In this document: positions 34,845 through 45,095 of the stretch, piece by piece
How the letters are laid out: each line of letters opens with the position of its first letter
How positions within the stretch are numbered: the stretch's first letter is position 1
DNA from: Arthrospiribacter ruber
GTDB taxonomy: Bacteria > Bacteroidota > Bacteroidia > Cytophagales > Cyclobacteriaceae
Length of the DNA stretch: 64,000 nucleotides
Assembly: GCF_019343195.1 (NCBI RefSeq)
Contig: NZ_RPHB01000001.1
Span: forward strand, 1 to 64,000
Direction: 5' to 3'
Made by a program: the position numbers and the translations under genes
The notes under the pieces: model-generated
Told to the model about the DNA's origin: nothing
Database searches by the model: none
The model's input: the letters and a program-made list of their open reading frames with translations, nothing else

Positions 34845-37800
34845 ATGGAAAATCCCAAGCCTTTTATCATCTACAAATCCTCAGCTGGATCCGGCAAGAC
34901 CTATACCCTCACGCTGGAATACCTCAAGCTTGCCCTTGCTTATCCAGGCGCTTTCAAGCAGATCCTGGCGGTGACTTTTACCAACAAGGCCACACAGGAA
35001 ATGAAAGCAAGAATCCTGGAATACCTGCAGCGCCTGAGTGAGGAAGTGAGAGCGGAAGAGTTTTTGGATGAGCAATTGATGCAGCACCTGAAAGTGGATG
35101 AGGAGGAATTGCAAAAAAGAGCAAAAGACAGCCTCTTGAATATCCTGCATGCTTATGGGGATTTTGCTGTCAGTACGATTGATTCCTTTTTTCAAAAAGT
35201 GGTCAGGGCATTTGCCAGGGAGATGGATCTTCAGGCCAAATTTGATGTGGAGCTGGATCAGAATGCCGTGTTGGACAGGCTGACAGACCGAGTGATAGAG
35301 AAGGTGTCGGAGGATACAGAGTTGAAAAACTGGCTGGTGGAATATGCCAAAGAGCAGATTCAAAATGGCAATTCATGGGATGTGAGGATCGGGATCAGAG
35401 GATTGGGGTCGGAAATTTTTCAGGAGAAATTCAAAGCCCATAGAGAAGCTTTTCAGTCGGCGCTGGATCAGGAGGATTTGATCAAAAACCTGAAAAGTTA
35501 TATCTATCAGGAAAAAAACAAATTGATCGAGCTTGCTTTATCCATGAGGGAAAAAGCCAACTCCATCAGAGAAAGTCAGGGATTGTATTGGGATGAATTT
35601 TCTGGGGGTAAAGGGCATGGAAACTTTGTAGCCAAGCTGGACAGGTTAGGGGACAGGGACAGGCCATTTCCGGAGTTTACGGATAAGCAGTTGCCAAAAA
35701 TCAGCGGAACGGAAGAATGGCATACCAAGACATCCCGCAAAAAATCGGAAATAGTAGCTGCCGCAGATGGTGGATTGAGGGACCTGATTTTGGAAAGCAT
35801 TGTGTACAAGAGGCGTTGGGATACTTTGCAGGCTTTGTTGAAGAACCTCAATGTGTACGGCATATTCCGCAACCTGATTCTTGAACTCAGGGAGTTAAAG
35901 GATGAAGAAGGGATTTTGTTGATTTCTGATGTCAATGATTTTCTTAGAGAAATAACCAAAGACAACGAGGCTCCTTTTATTTTCGAGAAAATTGGCAATC
36001 AGTACAAGCACTTTTTGATAGATGAGTTTCAGGATACCTCGGATTTTCAATGGAGCAGCTTTAAGCCGCTTTTGGTCAATTCCCTCGCATCGGGACATAC
36101 CAACCTGCTCGTAGGGGATGTGAAGCAGTCCATTTATAGGTGGAGAGGGGGTAAGCTTGAGCTATTGCTTAAGGAAGTGGAGGATCAGATCGGTGAAAAA
36201 TACATTGATATCAAAAACCTCGATGTCAATTACAGAAGCTTGCCCAATATCATAGACTTCAACAATGGTTTTTTCTCGGTTTTGCCAGGATACCTACAGG
36301 ATTTGATGATGGAAAATCATCAGGTGGAAGCAGAGGACCTTCTGGAGAGTGCTTTTGAAGGTGTGGGACAGAAAGTTCCGGAAAAGAAAAGAAGTTTGCC
36401 CTTTCAGGGCTTTGCCCAGATTGAATTTGTAGGGAAGGAAAACAGACCCAGTCAAAACTTAGAGGAGGAAGAAGAGGAAGACGAAGGTGTGTTGGAATAC
36501 ATTCCCGAGCTTGTGGAAAAGCTTCAGGATAAGGGATATGCCTTGAGGGACATTGCATTTTTGGTCAGAAAAAACAGCGAAGGCGCTCTTATCGCCGATA
36601 GATTGATGGATCATGCCAGAGCCAATCAGGGCAATGGGTATTCCTACGATGTAATCTCTGAGGAATCACTTTTTCTGGAAAAATCAGTGGCTGTAAAAGC
36701 ATTGATTTCCCTACTGAAGTACCTGCGCAATCAGGAGGATAAAGTAGCGCTTAAAACCACTTATTACTACTACTCACTGTTGAAATCCTTGCCCTATACC
36801 CATGATTTGTTTGAGCTTTACAGCCTACCGGATGAGCTGAAGGAGAAGCATCGGGTTTTGGAGCAGGAGGTGGCCTTATGGCTTAAGGAACCACTTTTGG
36901 AGCTGGTGGAAGCACTTGTCCGTTTTATGGAACTTTCGGATCTGGATTCGGATCTGGCATATATTTCCGGTTTTAAGGAGGCTGTTTTTGATTTTGTAAA
37001 AAATAACCGGGCTGACCTGGCTGGTTTTCTCGACTGGTGGGAGCTGAATAAAAATAAGCTGACCGTAAAGATTCCTGAAGACCACAATGCCATGAGGATC
37101 CTTACCATTCACAAGTCCAAAGGGCTTCAGTTCAAGGTGGTTTTGATGCCATTTCTCAATTGGAGTATATTGCCCACAGGAAATCAGGCACCTGTAATTT
37201 GGTCGCCTTGGGAAGAAAGTGATTTTCGCACTGTCATGCCCCTAACGCATACTACTGGGCTGATCAATACAGCTTTTTCGGAGCTTTACTCCAATGAGGT
37301 CAGGCTGGCTTTTTTGGACACTTTGAACATGCTCTATGTCGCCTTTACCCGGGCGGAGGACTTTCTTTGGGCACATGCAGAATACAAATACAACAAGGAA
37401 GGGGTAACCAATACCAAGTTTACCGGAGGGGCATTGTTTGAAGTTTTCTCCGGAGATATGACCTCCTCAGCTTTTGGAGATAGGGGAAGATGGGATGAGG
37501 AGAGCAGTATTTTTGAGTATGGAAGCTGGCCTCTTGCGGTGAAGCGGGAGCAGGGAATGTCAAAGCCTCCAAGTAAATTGAGGTGGCTTTTCTCAGACTG
37601 GAAAACCAAACTTCAGACCAGGGACTATGCTTGGGATTTTGGAGAAGAAGGGCTGGAGGACCGATCAAAAAGGCGTTTAGGGGTATTGGTCCATGAAATT
37701 TTAGAGCAGTCCAATTCCTTATCGGATGCCCTGCAGGTATTGAGGCAGTTTGAGTTTGAAGGCAGGTTTGACCAAGAGACTGCAAGGGAAGTGGAGGAGC

Positions 37801-38093
37801 AGCTTAAAGCGCTTTTCCATCTGCCGGAATTTCAAAACTGGTATTCCGGGGTATTTTCATCATTTGCTGAGCAGGGAATTCTCTTGCCCGGAGGGGAAAT
37901 GAAAAGACCGGACAGGATACTGATGGGTGAAAATGAGAGCATTGTACTGGATTTTAAAACAGGCCGAAAAAAAGATGAGCACATCATACAGGTCAGGGAA
38001 TATATCAGATTGGTCGGACTGATCACCCAAAAGCCGGTAAAAGGCTTTGTTTGTTATTTGGAACCTACAGAAATAGTGGAAGTTTATGGATAG
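34845..38093 (+). CDS. addA: AddA-like UvrD-family helicase-nuclease
   Basis: 1082 residues. Walker A at 12-19 (SSAGSGKT) and VTFTNKATQEMKARI begin an SF1A helicase. Further motifs: LIDEFQDTSDFQW (Walker B, about 388-400), VGDVKQSIYRWRGG, RILTIHKSKGLQFKVV and YVAFTRAEDFLW. The C-terminus carries a RecB-type nuclease core (GVLVHEILEQ ... DRILMGENESIVLDFKTGRK), with the catalytic Asp and Lys in LDFKTG. Works with the next gene as an AddAB-type complex that resects double-strand breaks. The stop overlaps the next start by 8 bases. Confidence 0.9.
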   Translation: MENPKPFIIYKSSAGSGKTYTLTLEYLKLALAYPGAFKQILAVTFTNKATQEMKARILEYLQRLSEEVRAEEFLDEQLMQHLKVDEEELQKRAKDSLLNILHAYGDFAVSTIDSFFQKVVRAFAREMDLQAKFDVELDQNAVLDRLTDRVIEKVSEDTELKNWLVEYAKEQIQNGNSWDVRIGIRGLGSEIFQEKFKAHREAFQSALDQEDLIKNLKSYIYQEKNKLIELALSMREKANSIRESQGLYWDEFSGGKGHGNFVAKLDRLGDRDRPFPEFTDKQLPKISGTEEWHTKTSRKKSEIVAAADGGLRDLILESIVYKRRWDTLQALLKNLNVYGIFRNLILELRELKDEEGILLISDVNDFLREITKDNEAPFIFEKIGNQYKHFLIDEFQDTSDFQWSSFKPLLVNSLASGHTNLLVGDVKQSIYRWRGGKLELLLKEVEDQIGEKYIDIKNLDVNYRSLPNIIDFNNGFFSVLPGYLQDLMMENHQVEAEDLLESAFEGVGQKVPEKKRSLPFQGFAQIEFVGKENRPSQNLEEEEEEDEGVLEYIPELVEKLQDKGYALRDIAFLVRKNSEGALIADRLMDHARANQGNGYSYDVISEESLFLEKSVAVKALISLLKYLRNQEDKVALKTTYYYYSLLKSLPYTHDLFELYSLPDELKEKHRVLEQEVALWLKEPLLELVEALVRFMELSDLDSDLAYISGFKEAVFDFVKNNRADLAGFLDWWELNKNKLTVKIPEDHNAMRILTIHKSKGLQFKVVLMPFLNWSILPTGNQAPVIWSPWEESDFRTVMPLTHTTGLINTAFSELYSNEVRLAFLDTLNMLYVAFTRAEDFLWAHAEYKYNKEGVTNTKFTGGALFEVFSGDMTSSAFGDRGRWDEESSIFEYGSWPLAVKREQGMSKPPSKLRWLFSDWKTKLQTRDYAWDFGEEGLEDRSKRRLGVLVHEILEQSNSLSDALQVLRQFEFEGRFDQETAREVEEQLKALFHLPEFQNWYSGVFSSFAEQGILLPGGEMKRPDRILMGENESIVLDFKTGRKKDEHIIQVREYIRLVGLITQKPVKGFVCYLEPTEIVEVYG

Positions 38094-40923
38094 TTTTTTG
38101 AAAGACACGGCAAAAAGTCTCCTCGGGTCAGGTCGGGAGCTGAAGGATTTGGTGGTGGTACTGCCAAATAGGAGAGCGGGCCTGTTTTTTCTTCGCTATA
38201 TGGGAGAGTTGATAGAGGAGCCGACCTGGATGCCGGAAGTCAGGACGGTTGAGCAGCTTTTTTCAGGATTGGCAGGGGAGACCCCTTCAGATGACCTTTC
38301 ACTGGTTTTTGAAATGTATGAAGTGTACAGGCAATTGCAGGAGGAAGCGGAAAGCTTTGACAGGTTTTATTTTTGGGGAGAATTGATCCTTAAAGATTTC
38401 AATGACATTGACCAGTTTATGGCAGATGCCGCCTCTTTGTACAGGAATCTTTCTGAAATCAAGACCATAGAATCAGACCTGAGCTATCTCACGGAGGAGC
38501 AAGTGGCTTTGATTTCCCAGTTTTGGAGCTCATTCAGGGAGCAGAAGCCTGAGGAAAAGGAAAAATTCCTCCGCTTCTGGCAGATATTGGGGGACTTGTA
38601 TCAGAAATTCAATGCCCATCTTGATGTGTTGGGTCTCACTTATAGCGGTAGGATATACCGAAAGGTGGCTTCAAAGATCAAGGAGCTAAATCCACCGGCC
38701 AAGCATCATGTTTTTGTGGGATTCAATGCCTTTACCAAGACCGAAGAAGTACTGATCAAGCATTATATCAAAGAGTTCGGCGCAGATATTTTTTGGGATA
38801 TTGATAGGTATTATCTGGAAGACAGAAGGCAGGAGTCCGGTTTGTTCTTCAGGGATTACCGCAAAGATCCGGTGTTTGGAAAGACTTTTCCAGAAATCAT
38901 ACCGGATAGAATCAAAGATAAAGCAGGTGTCATTCAGACACATGCCTTGCCATTGAAAGTCAATCAGGCCAATCTTGTAGGAGGGATTTTGGAAGGATTG
39001 GGGCCAGATGAAGCTCTTGAGGAGACTGTGGTGATATTGCCGGATGAGCAATTGCTGTTTCCGGTGCTGCATACCCTTCCCGGTCAGATGACCAAGCTGA
39101 ATGTTACCATGGGGTATCCCATTCGCAATGCCTCAGTTTATGCTTTTTTGGATGCCATTTTGGATCTTCAGCGATACTTAAAAGTCCGGGAAGGCGAGGT
39201 TTTCTTTTACCACAAGCAGGTATTGGACTTACTTGCATTGCCATACCTGCAGGACGCCAACAGGGTTTTTGTAAAGGAAATGAAAGCACAGATTACTTCT
39301 ACCAATGCATTGGAAATATCAGCAGTAGAGTTGGCTAAGGGGGGAGAACTGTTCGGAATGATTTTCAGGAAAACGGGGTCAACAGAAATTTTTGATTATC
39401 TGTCCAGCTTGATGACAGCTTTGGCAATGCAGCTTAAAGAGGATGTCATTCAGAGCAGCTACCTTTTTCAGGCCTACAAGCTTCTCAATAGAATGAAAGA
39501 AAATTTTGCAAAAAGTAGTCTGGAAGGCATTCAGACCGATTTTTTCATCAAGTTATTCAGACAATTGTTCAGGGAGGTGAAGTTGCCCTTTGAAGGGGAA
39601 CCTTTGGAAGGCTTACAGGTCATGGGAGTCTTGGAGTCGAGAAACCTGGACTTCAAGAGAGTGATTATCTGCGATGTGAATGAGGGGAGTTTTCCTCCCG
39701 GAGGTGGGATCAATTCCATGATACCCTTCAATCTTCGAAGGGCTTTTGGATTGCCGGTGCAGGAACAGAATGACGCTATTTATGCCTATACTTTTTACAG
39801 GCTTTTGCACAGGGCTGAGGAAGTACATCTGCTTTATAGCACGGCAGCCAATCAGGGCAAAGCCGGAGAAATGTCAAGGTTTATTCAACAGATGCAGGTT
39901 GAGATGGGAATTTCCAAACCCAATACTGTTTTGTTGGAAGCACACCTGACCCCGGGCAGGGAAATCAGTATGGCCAAAACCCCTGATATTTTACAGTCCC
40001 TGAATGGATATGTAGTGCAGGGAGATCCCAGTAACCATAAGAAGAAACTTTCTGCTTCTGCGATCAACAGTTACCTGGATTGCTCGCTCAGGTTTTACTT
40101 CAGGTATGTGGCAGGATTAAAGGAAAGTGAGGAAGTAGCCTCTGATGTGGATGCGGGTGTTTTCGGAAGCATTTTACACAAGGCCATTGAGCTGTTGTAC
40201 GGAATTCCTGAAAGCACTACAGAAAGACTCATCACTGTACACAATATCAAGAGGATAAAAGAACAGATCCCGGAGTATGTGGATGAGGCCATCAAAGATT
40301 TTTATGGCAAGAAAAAGGAAGACAAGATCAACCTCACTGGTCAGATGCAAATTGTCAGAGAGATTTTTGTGGATTATATACAGGCAGTGGTGGACTATGA
40401 TTACAAAACGGGCGACTTTAAGGTAATAGGATTGGAAAAAGAGCATCATGCCAGTATTCCGGTGGCTGTGGATGGAGAGGTGAAGCCCATAGGCCTTTTT
40501 GGGTTGATTGACAGAATGGATATTCAGAACGGAACGGTAAGGCTGTTGGATTACAAAACAGGGAAGGACAACAGGAGCATCGAATCCATATCTTCATTGT
40601 TTGATAGGGAGCATAAAAAGCGGAACAAGGCGGGACTTCAGACCATGCTGTACGCCTACTTGTACCAGTTTGCCAACCCTGCAAATCAAAAGCCGATCAA
40701 GCCTGGGCTTTTTAATGTCAAAGAAATTTTCAAAAAGGATTTCAATCCATTTATGAAAGTAGATAAAAGCGATCTGGAGGATTATTCCGATTTCAGGGAA
40801 GAGTTTGAAGAGGGGCTAAGCCGTCTTTTGGCGGAGATTTTTGATCCTGAAGTGCCATTTGAACAAACAGATGACGAAGAGAAGTGCAGGTATTGTCCGT
40901 ATAAGGATATTTGTGGGAGGTAG
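38086..40923 (+). CDS. addB: AddB-like PD-(D/E)XK nuclease
   Basis: 945 residues. N-terminal helicase-like region degenerate in motif I (VVVLPNRRAGLFFLRYMGEL). C-terminal nuclease: GLIDRMDIQNGTVRLLDYKTGKDN (catalytic Asp and Lys in LDYKTG, about 810-832). The Fe-S cluster of the AddB/Cas4 type is suggested by one Cys before the nuclease (YLDCSLRFYFRYVAGL, about 663) and three at the end (CRYCPYKDICGR). Partner of the preceding AddA-like protein; translationally coupled. Strongly similar to 'PD-(D/E)XK nuclease family' proteins next to UvrD genes in this phylum. Confidence 0.88.
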   Translation: MDSFLKDTAKSLLGSGRELKDLVVVLPNRRAGLFFLRYMGELIEEPTWMPEVRTVEQLFSGLAGETPSDDLSLVFEMYEVYRQLQEEAESFDRFYFWGELILKDFNDIDQFMADAASLYRNLSEIKTIESDLSYLTEEQVALISQFWSSFREQKPEEKEKFLRFWQILGDLYQKFNAHLDVLGLTYSGRIYRKVASKIKELNPPAKHHVFVGFNAFTKTEEVLIKHYIKEFGADIFWDIDRYYLEDRRQESGLFFRDYRKDPVFGKTFPEIIPDRIKDKAGVIQTHALPLKVNQANLVGGILEGLGPDEALEETVVILPDEQLLFPVLHTLPGQMTKLNVTMGYPIRNASVYAFLDAILDLQRYLKVREGEVFFYHKQVLDLLALPYLQDANRVFVKEMKAQITSTNALEISAVELAKGGELFGMIFRKTGSTEIFDYLSSLMTALAMQLKEDVIQSSYLFQAYKLLNRMKENFAKSSLEGIQTDFFIKLFRQLFREVKLPFEGEPLEGLQVMGVLESRNLDFKRVIICDVNEGSFPPGGGINSMIPFNLRRAFGLPVQEQNDAIYAYTFYRLLHRAEEVHLLYSTAANQGKAGEMSRFIQQMQVEMGISKPNTVLLEAHLTPGREISMAKTPDILQSLNGYVVQGDPSNHKKKLSASAINSYLDCSLRFYFRYVAGLKESEEVASDVDAGVFGSILHKAIELLYGIPESTTERLITVHNIKRIKEQIPEYVDEAIKDFYGKKKEDKINLTGQMQIVREIFVDYIQAVVDYDYKTGDFKVIGLEKEHHASIPVAVDGEVKPIGLFGLIDRMDIQNGTVRLLDYKTGKDNRSIESISSLFDREHKKRNKAGLQTMLYAYLYQFANPANQKPIKPGLFNVKEIFKKDFNPFMKVDKSDLEDYSDFREEFEEGLSRLLAEIFDPEVPFEQTDDEEKCRYCPYKDICGR

Positions 40924-40939
40924 GAAAAAAAAGATCGGC

Positions 40940-41114
40940 TTAAAACCCCTTTTTCTGTACCCTTTTATGTTGGTCGGGTGTGAGGAGTAGGGCTGCTGAA
41001 CCGTACCAATTTACCAGTTCCATTTTTAAGACTCCAGCAGCTACAGCTGGGTCTTCTTGGGTCAGTTTTTCGGCTTCTTCAATGGTGTCTACATTAAAGA
41101 GGAAAATTCCCCTT
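40940..41114 (-). pseudogene. Truncated duplicate of the YCII gene
   Basis: This minus-strand segment reads GIFLFNVDTIEEAEKLTQED, then PAVAAGVLKMELVNWYGSAA and LLLTPDQHKRVQKKGF-stop. It is nearly the same as the C-terminal 57 residues of the YCII gene at 41481-41939, with only a few substitutions, and the 3' flank is also shared (TAAAACCCCTTTTTCTGTAC). Similarity stops abruptly at 41114. There is no start codon or signal peptide, so it is a dead partial copy. About 365 bases of non-coding sequence separate the two copies. Confidence 0.85.
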
Positions 41115-41268
41115 CATGACGATGACCGCTTTATGTCCCGTATCTATATAAGTATTTGGTAATTATTAGTGTGGTGATTTTGGATTTGTTTGTTCCAGAG
41201 TTAGTTCCAGAAATTAATGTTCAGTTTTTAATTGATTTAAACAGCCTAATCTTCTGACAGATTTATTT

Positions 41269-41347
41269 GAAACCACAAAAGTGACAAAAGAAAACAAAAG
41301 ATTCCTTTCAGTCAACTTTTGTGACTTTTGTTTCCTTTTGTGGTTTA
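41269..41347. repeat. Long imperfect palindrome in the gap between YCII copies
   Basis: Left arm GAAACCACAAAAGTGACAAA (from 41269) and right arm ending TTTCCTTTTGTGGTTTA (to 41347) are inverted, with internal repeats of ACAAAAG. It resembles the CACAAAG palindrome inside the element at 7834-7891. The rest of 41115-41480 holds no gene that I can support. Confidence 0.5.
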
Positions 41348-41480
41348 TTATTTACTTCCTGATTGTGAAAATTGTCAGCCCTTATTAGCCCCTATTTATA
41401 TTAATTGCTATCGGTTATCCGCTTTTCTGTTTATAAAGTTTGGATCTGGGATCCCGTTGTCAAAGTCAGGAGGAGTCAGC

Positions 41481-41939
41481 CTAAAACCCCTTTTTCTGTA
41501 CCCTTTTATGTTGTTCGGGTGTGAGGAGTAGGGCTGCTGAACCGTACCATTTTACCAATTCCATTTTTAAGACTCCGGACGCAACAGCTGGATCTTCTTG
41601 GGTCAGTTTTTCGGCTTCTTCGATGCTGTCTACATTAAAGAGAAAAATTCCCCTTTTTTCGCCGCCATCTACAAATGGACCTGCCAGAATCAGCTTCCCC
41701 TTTTCACTGAGTAAATTGATATGGGCCATGTGTCCCTTTTGGATCTCAGCTCTTTCCTCTGCACTGTAATTTCCTGACTTGTCTCCACCCAGCAAAAATG
41801 CCATGACATAAGTTTTCATTCCGTAATCATCTGCTCCAAGTTCTTCTGCAAGAGTAGCATCAAAGTCCACTTGCTGCGCATAGGAATGGTGTTGTAGAAA
41901 AATGATGCAGGCAAGGATGAAGTAGATTTTGGGTTTCAT
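41481..41939 (-). CDS. Secreted YCII-related protein
   Basis: 152 residues with a signal peptide (MKPKIYFILACIIFLQHHSYAQ). The mature part is a YCII-type ferredoxin-like fold: TYVMAFLLGGDKSGNYSAEERAEIQKGHMAHINLLSEKGKLILAGPF. It carries the conserved His (KGHMAH) and ends RGIFLFNVDSIEEAEKLTQEDPAVASGVLKMELVKWYG. YCII proteins are small and mostly uncharacterised; a periplasmic one is less common than cytosolic. The neighbouring partial duplicate lacks the first half. It is 12 bases downstream of the WG-repeat gene and probably co-transcribed. Confidence 0.85.
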   Translation of the reverse strand: MKPKIYFILACIIFLQHHSYAQQVDFDATLAEELGADDYGMKTYVMAFLLGGDKSGNYSAEERAEIQKGHMAHINLLSEKGKLILAGPFVDGGEKRGIFLFNVDSIEEAEKLTQEDPAVASGVLKMELVKWYGSAALLLTPEQHKRVQKKGF

Positions 41940-41951
41940 TGTGTTATTTTA

Positions 41952-43532
41952 TTAACTCCCCCGTTTTTTTCTTCTATTGGACTCTGCCTTGGTATCGGCA
42001 AGATTTTCCGGCTCAAATTGATAGAAGTCTTCCGCTAATATCTGCTTGGTGCCTTGATCAAATACTATGCTTTTGTAATATAAAGGAAGTACATAATCCC
42101 CATTTTCATCCATGATGCCGTATTTATCACCGATCCTCACAAGGACCTTGTTCAGTTCTTCCCTGCGCAATTCCTGGAATTTGGGCTCTACAATTTCTTT
42201 TCCGTCCGGAGCCAAAAGTCCAAATTTGCCATTTTCTTCGGTGATGAAGTAATTGTCCGCACCCAGAGAAATCCGGCTATATCCTTCATTAAGCAACAAA
42301 TTACCGCTGCGGTCTATTAGGTTGTTCTTGCCGGAGGATTTTACCAATGCCAAGCCTCTTTTGAAATCCCCTGCCTGGTCAAATTTGGGGCTACTCACCC
42401 ATTCTCCCGACCTGTTGATGTATCCCCACTGTCCACCTGATTTTACTGCGGCAAATCCTTCATTGAATTTCTTTCCTTCTTCAAACTGCTGCTTGATGGC
42501 CCATTTCCCCAAAGCGTCAATGTAGCCCAATTTGCCATCCTTATAGGCGGGATAAAGGCCTTCTTTGCCAGGGAGAATTCTATCTACACCCGGTATTGGT
42601 TTTACTTCCCAGCCTTTTGGTCCCAAAAGACCTACTGTGTTGTCTCTTAGGAATACATTGTAGTGCTTTTCGCCTGCGTCGGTAACTTTGACCATCCCTA
42701 CCTGATCCAAGAGGATTCCGTCATTTTTCATGACCCTTCTCAATTTGCCATGTATGTATTCCAACAATACACCGTCTTCATTGGTGATTTTATGGTAAGA
42801 GGAGTAGCTAATGTCTGCTTTTCCTTCCCTACCTTTTATCAGCATGTATTGGTTGCCATCATGGGCATAGAAGTAATCATCCTCTAGGTGTACCAAAAGG
42901 TCAATTACAGGCCGGAGTACGTAGTTCCCTTCCCTGTTGATGAGACCGTATCCTGTGGCTTCTTTTGCAAAAAGATAGTTTTGGTTGACCTCCTTAAGTT
43001 CTTCATAAAGATGGTCAGGGTCTTCGGATAGTGGTAAAAAATAGCCTTGTGCAGTTTTGGCAATCACTTGTCCATTGAGTGCCAAGCTTGCATCGTCGAA
43101 TGACCCAAGGTGCCTGGTTTCTCTGGTGGAGTGGTCATAAAGCCAATATTGGTTTCCTTTATTGGCAAGCAGTCGGGTGAAAAAAGTCTGTATCCTGTCA
43201 TAGTCTGCTGGCAATATCTTTTCTCCATACTCGTGAAAAACACCTTTTCCATTTTTACCTTCTGTAATGATCCAAGGCTGATCATAAGCGTAGACAGACT
43301 CTGCATCAAGGTTGATAAAAGGCTTATATTCTCTGCTGAGAAGCTTAACCTGGTTGTTGGCGTTGCTTATCCTGACAGATTCGCCTAAGATTTTGATATG
43401 ATCGTATTCTACCCTGGATTTGAGTTTCAGGTTTTGGTCATATACCTCATAGGTTTGGGAAAATGCCGTAGAATAGGAAATAAGAAGAAAACAGGCGGTA
43501 AGTAAACCTCCCCAGGTAAGTTTGTGATTCAT
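41952..43532 (-). CDS. WG-repeat protein, secreted
   Basis: 526 residues. Signal peptide ends STAFSQ. The rest is built of WG/KWG repeats of about 35-40 residues, seen clearly as KDGKLGYIDALGKWAIKQQFEEGKKFNEGFAAVKSGGQWGYINRSGEWVSSPKFDQAGDFKRGLALVKSSGKNNLIDRSG and later GKFGLLAPDGKEIVEP and DKYGIMDENGDYVLP. These form a beta-propeller- or solenoid-like surface domain of unknown ligand. Upstream of YCII in the same orientation. Confidence 0.88.
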   Translation of the reverse strand: MNHKLTWGGLLTACFLLISYSTAFSQTYEVYDQNLKLKSRVEYDHIKILGESVRISNANNQVKLLSREYKPFINLDAESVYAYDQPWIITEGKNGKGVFHEYGEKILPADYDRIQTFFTRLLANKGNQYWLYDHSTRETRHLGSFDDASLALNGQVIAKTAQGYFLPLSEDPDHLYEELKEVNQNYLFAKEATGYGLINREGNYVLRPVIDLLVHLEDDYFYAHDGNQYMLIKGREGKADISYSSYHKITNEDGVLLEYIHGKLRRVMKNDGILLDQVGMVKVTDAGEKHYNVFLRDNTVGLLGPKGWEVKPIPGVDRILPGKEGLYPAYKDGKLGYIDALGKWAIKQQFEEGKKFNEGFAAVKSGGQWGYINRSGEWVSSPKFDQAGDFKRGLALVKSSGKNNLIDRSGNLLLNEGYSRISLGADNYFITEENGKFGLLAPDGKEIVEPKFQELRREELNKVLVRIGDKYGIMDENGDYVLPLYYKSIVFDQGTKQILAEDFYQFEPENLADTKAESNRRKKRGS

Positions 43533-43599
43533 TGCAAGTCAATTGAGGAGGTAAATTAAAGGGATTCGCAATGGATTTCAATATCCTTTACAGAATATA

Positions 43600-44871
43600 T
43601 TAATCCTTTTTTTCGCTGACTTTCTCCAAGTCAAACAAATCCGAGATAATATTGATCATTTGGTCCGCATCATCCCTCATACAGGCAGCCCTAAGCTGTA
43701 CTACCGGTACTTTGAGGATTTTTTGCATCATGCTTTTGGTGATTTTGTCGATCACTGCTGCTTGATCTTCATCGATATTCTTTAGAAAACGCCCCATTTC
43801 TTCCTGACGGATCTGTTCAAGGGCATTTTTCAGTTTATTGATGGTAGGTGATACCATCATTCCCTTTTTCCAGTTAAAAAATTCATCTATGGCTTCTTCA
43901 ATGATTTTCTCTACCTGAGGGATAGACGCCAGTCTTCTTTCCAATGTTTCTGTAGCTTTGCTCCTGATGTTGTCTACATTATATAGCATCACACCGGGAA
44001 CATCCTCTATGGTGGTTTCTATACTTCTTGGAACAGATAGATCCACAAAAAGCTTGTAGCTAGGAATATCCATTGCCTTCACCAACTCTTTGGTGATGAA
44101 AGGTTCTGATTTCATGATAGAAGAGACCACCACGTCAGCCTGATTCATGGCTTGCATACATTCCTCAAATGGAATGGCTTCATATCCCAATTCACTGGCC
44201 AAAGCCTGCGCTTTCTCAAAAGTTCTGTTGGTAATGGTAACTTTTGCATCAGGAACATGAACCATGTTTTTGGCTACATCTTCACCTATTTCCCCAACAC
44301 CAATGAGCAAAACTCTAGGTTGGTAGGTATTGGAAGTAAGTTCTTCGATAAGTTCTACAGCAGCATAAGAAACTGAAGCGGCCCCATCTCTGAAAGCTGT
44401 TTCCTGTACTACTCTTTTGCTGGAAAAAAACACAGTATGCATCAAACGGTGCAGAAAAGGTCCTGCCAGATCCAGGTCAGCAGACATTTGATAGGCCCTT
44501 TTAACCTGATTGGAAATCTGCATGTCTCCTACCACCTGAGCTTCAAGACCCATTGAAACTTTGAAAAGATGCTGTATGGCTTCTTTGTCGTTGTTTAGAA
44601 CCTTGAAATATTCCAGGTAATCCACCACGTTGGTCAATCCTTTTTCAAGGCCGATCAATTTGATAATTTCAGTACTAAGGTCCAGTTCGTGGGAATAGTA
44701 AACTTCAGTCCTGTTGCAAGTAGAAAGAATCAAGGTATCTGTCAGGCTAAAAAACTCTTTAAGTTTGATCAACAAAGCGTGTATGGAGCCCTCATCTAAG
44801 GAAATTACCTCACGGATCTCTACAGGTGCGCTTTTATGTGATAAACTTATTGCTCTGAAGTTGTGCTGCAT
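43600..44871 (-). CDS. hemA: Glutamyl-tRNA reductase
   Basis: 423 residues from the ATG at 44871. A longer ATG start at 44889 exists, but a TAAATTTG -7 element at 44898-44891 would place the transcript start inside it, and family members begin like MQHNFRAISLSHKSAP. The enzyme reduces Glu-tRNA to glutamate-1-semialdehyde, the first step of tetrapyrrole synthesis. Catalytic Cys in LILSTCNRTEVYY, NADPH loop VLLIGVGEIGEDVAKNM and dimerisation helices (RRLASIPQVEKIIEEAIDEFFNW) are present. Length normal. Confidence 0.95.
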   Translation of the reverse strand: MQHNFRAISLSHKSAPVEIREVISLDEGSIHALLIKLKEFFSLTDTLILSTCNRTEVYYSHELDLSTEIIKLIGLEKGLTNVVDYLEYFKVLNNDKEAIQHLFKVSMGLEAQVVGDMQISNQVKRAYQMSADLDLAGPFLHRLMHTVFFSSKRVVQETAFRDGAASVSYAAVELIEELTSNTYQPRVLLIGVGEIGEDVAKNMVHVPDAKVTITNRTFEKAQALASELGYEAIPFEECMQAMNQADVVVSSIMKSEPFITKELVKAMDIPSYKLFVDLSVPRSIETTIEDVPGVMLYNVDNIRSKATETLERRLASIPQVEKIIEEAIDEFFNWKKGMMVSPTINKLKNALEQIRQEEMGRFLKNIDEDQAAVIDKITKSMMQKILKVPVVQLRAACMRDDADQMINIISDLFDLEKVSEKKD

Positions 44872-45095
44872 TTCTGATACTTTTCGCATACAAATTTAAT
44901 TCAGTTTCTTTTCAAAAGAAAATTTTGCTTTCTGTCGGCTTAATTTAAAATCTGTCTAAATAATAATCGGAATGGATTATGATTCAAACTAATTTATTGG
45001 CTTCTGTTTTTGGAAAATTGATCCGATTACAATAATTTTCTCTTTCAAATACGACATTGTTTTGTCAATTGGATTGTTTGCAAAATCACATTTTT

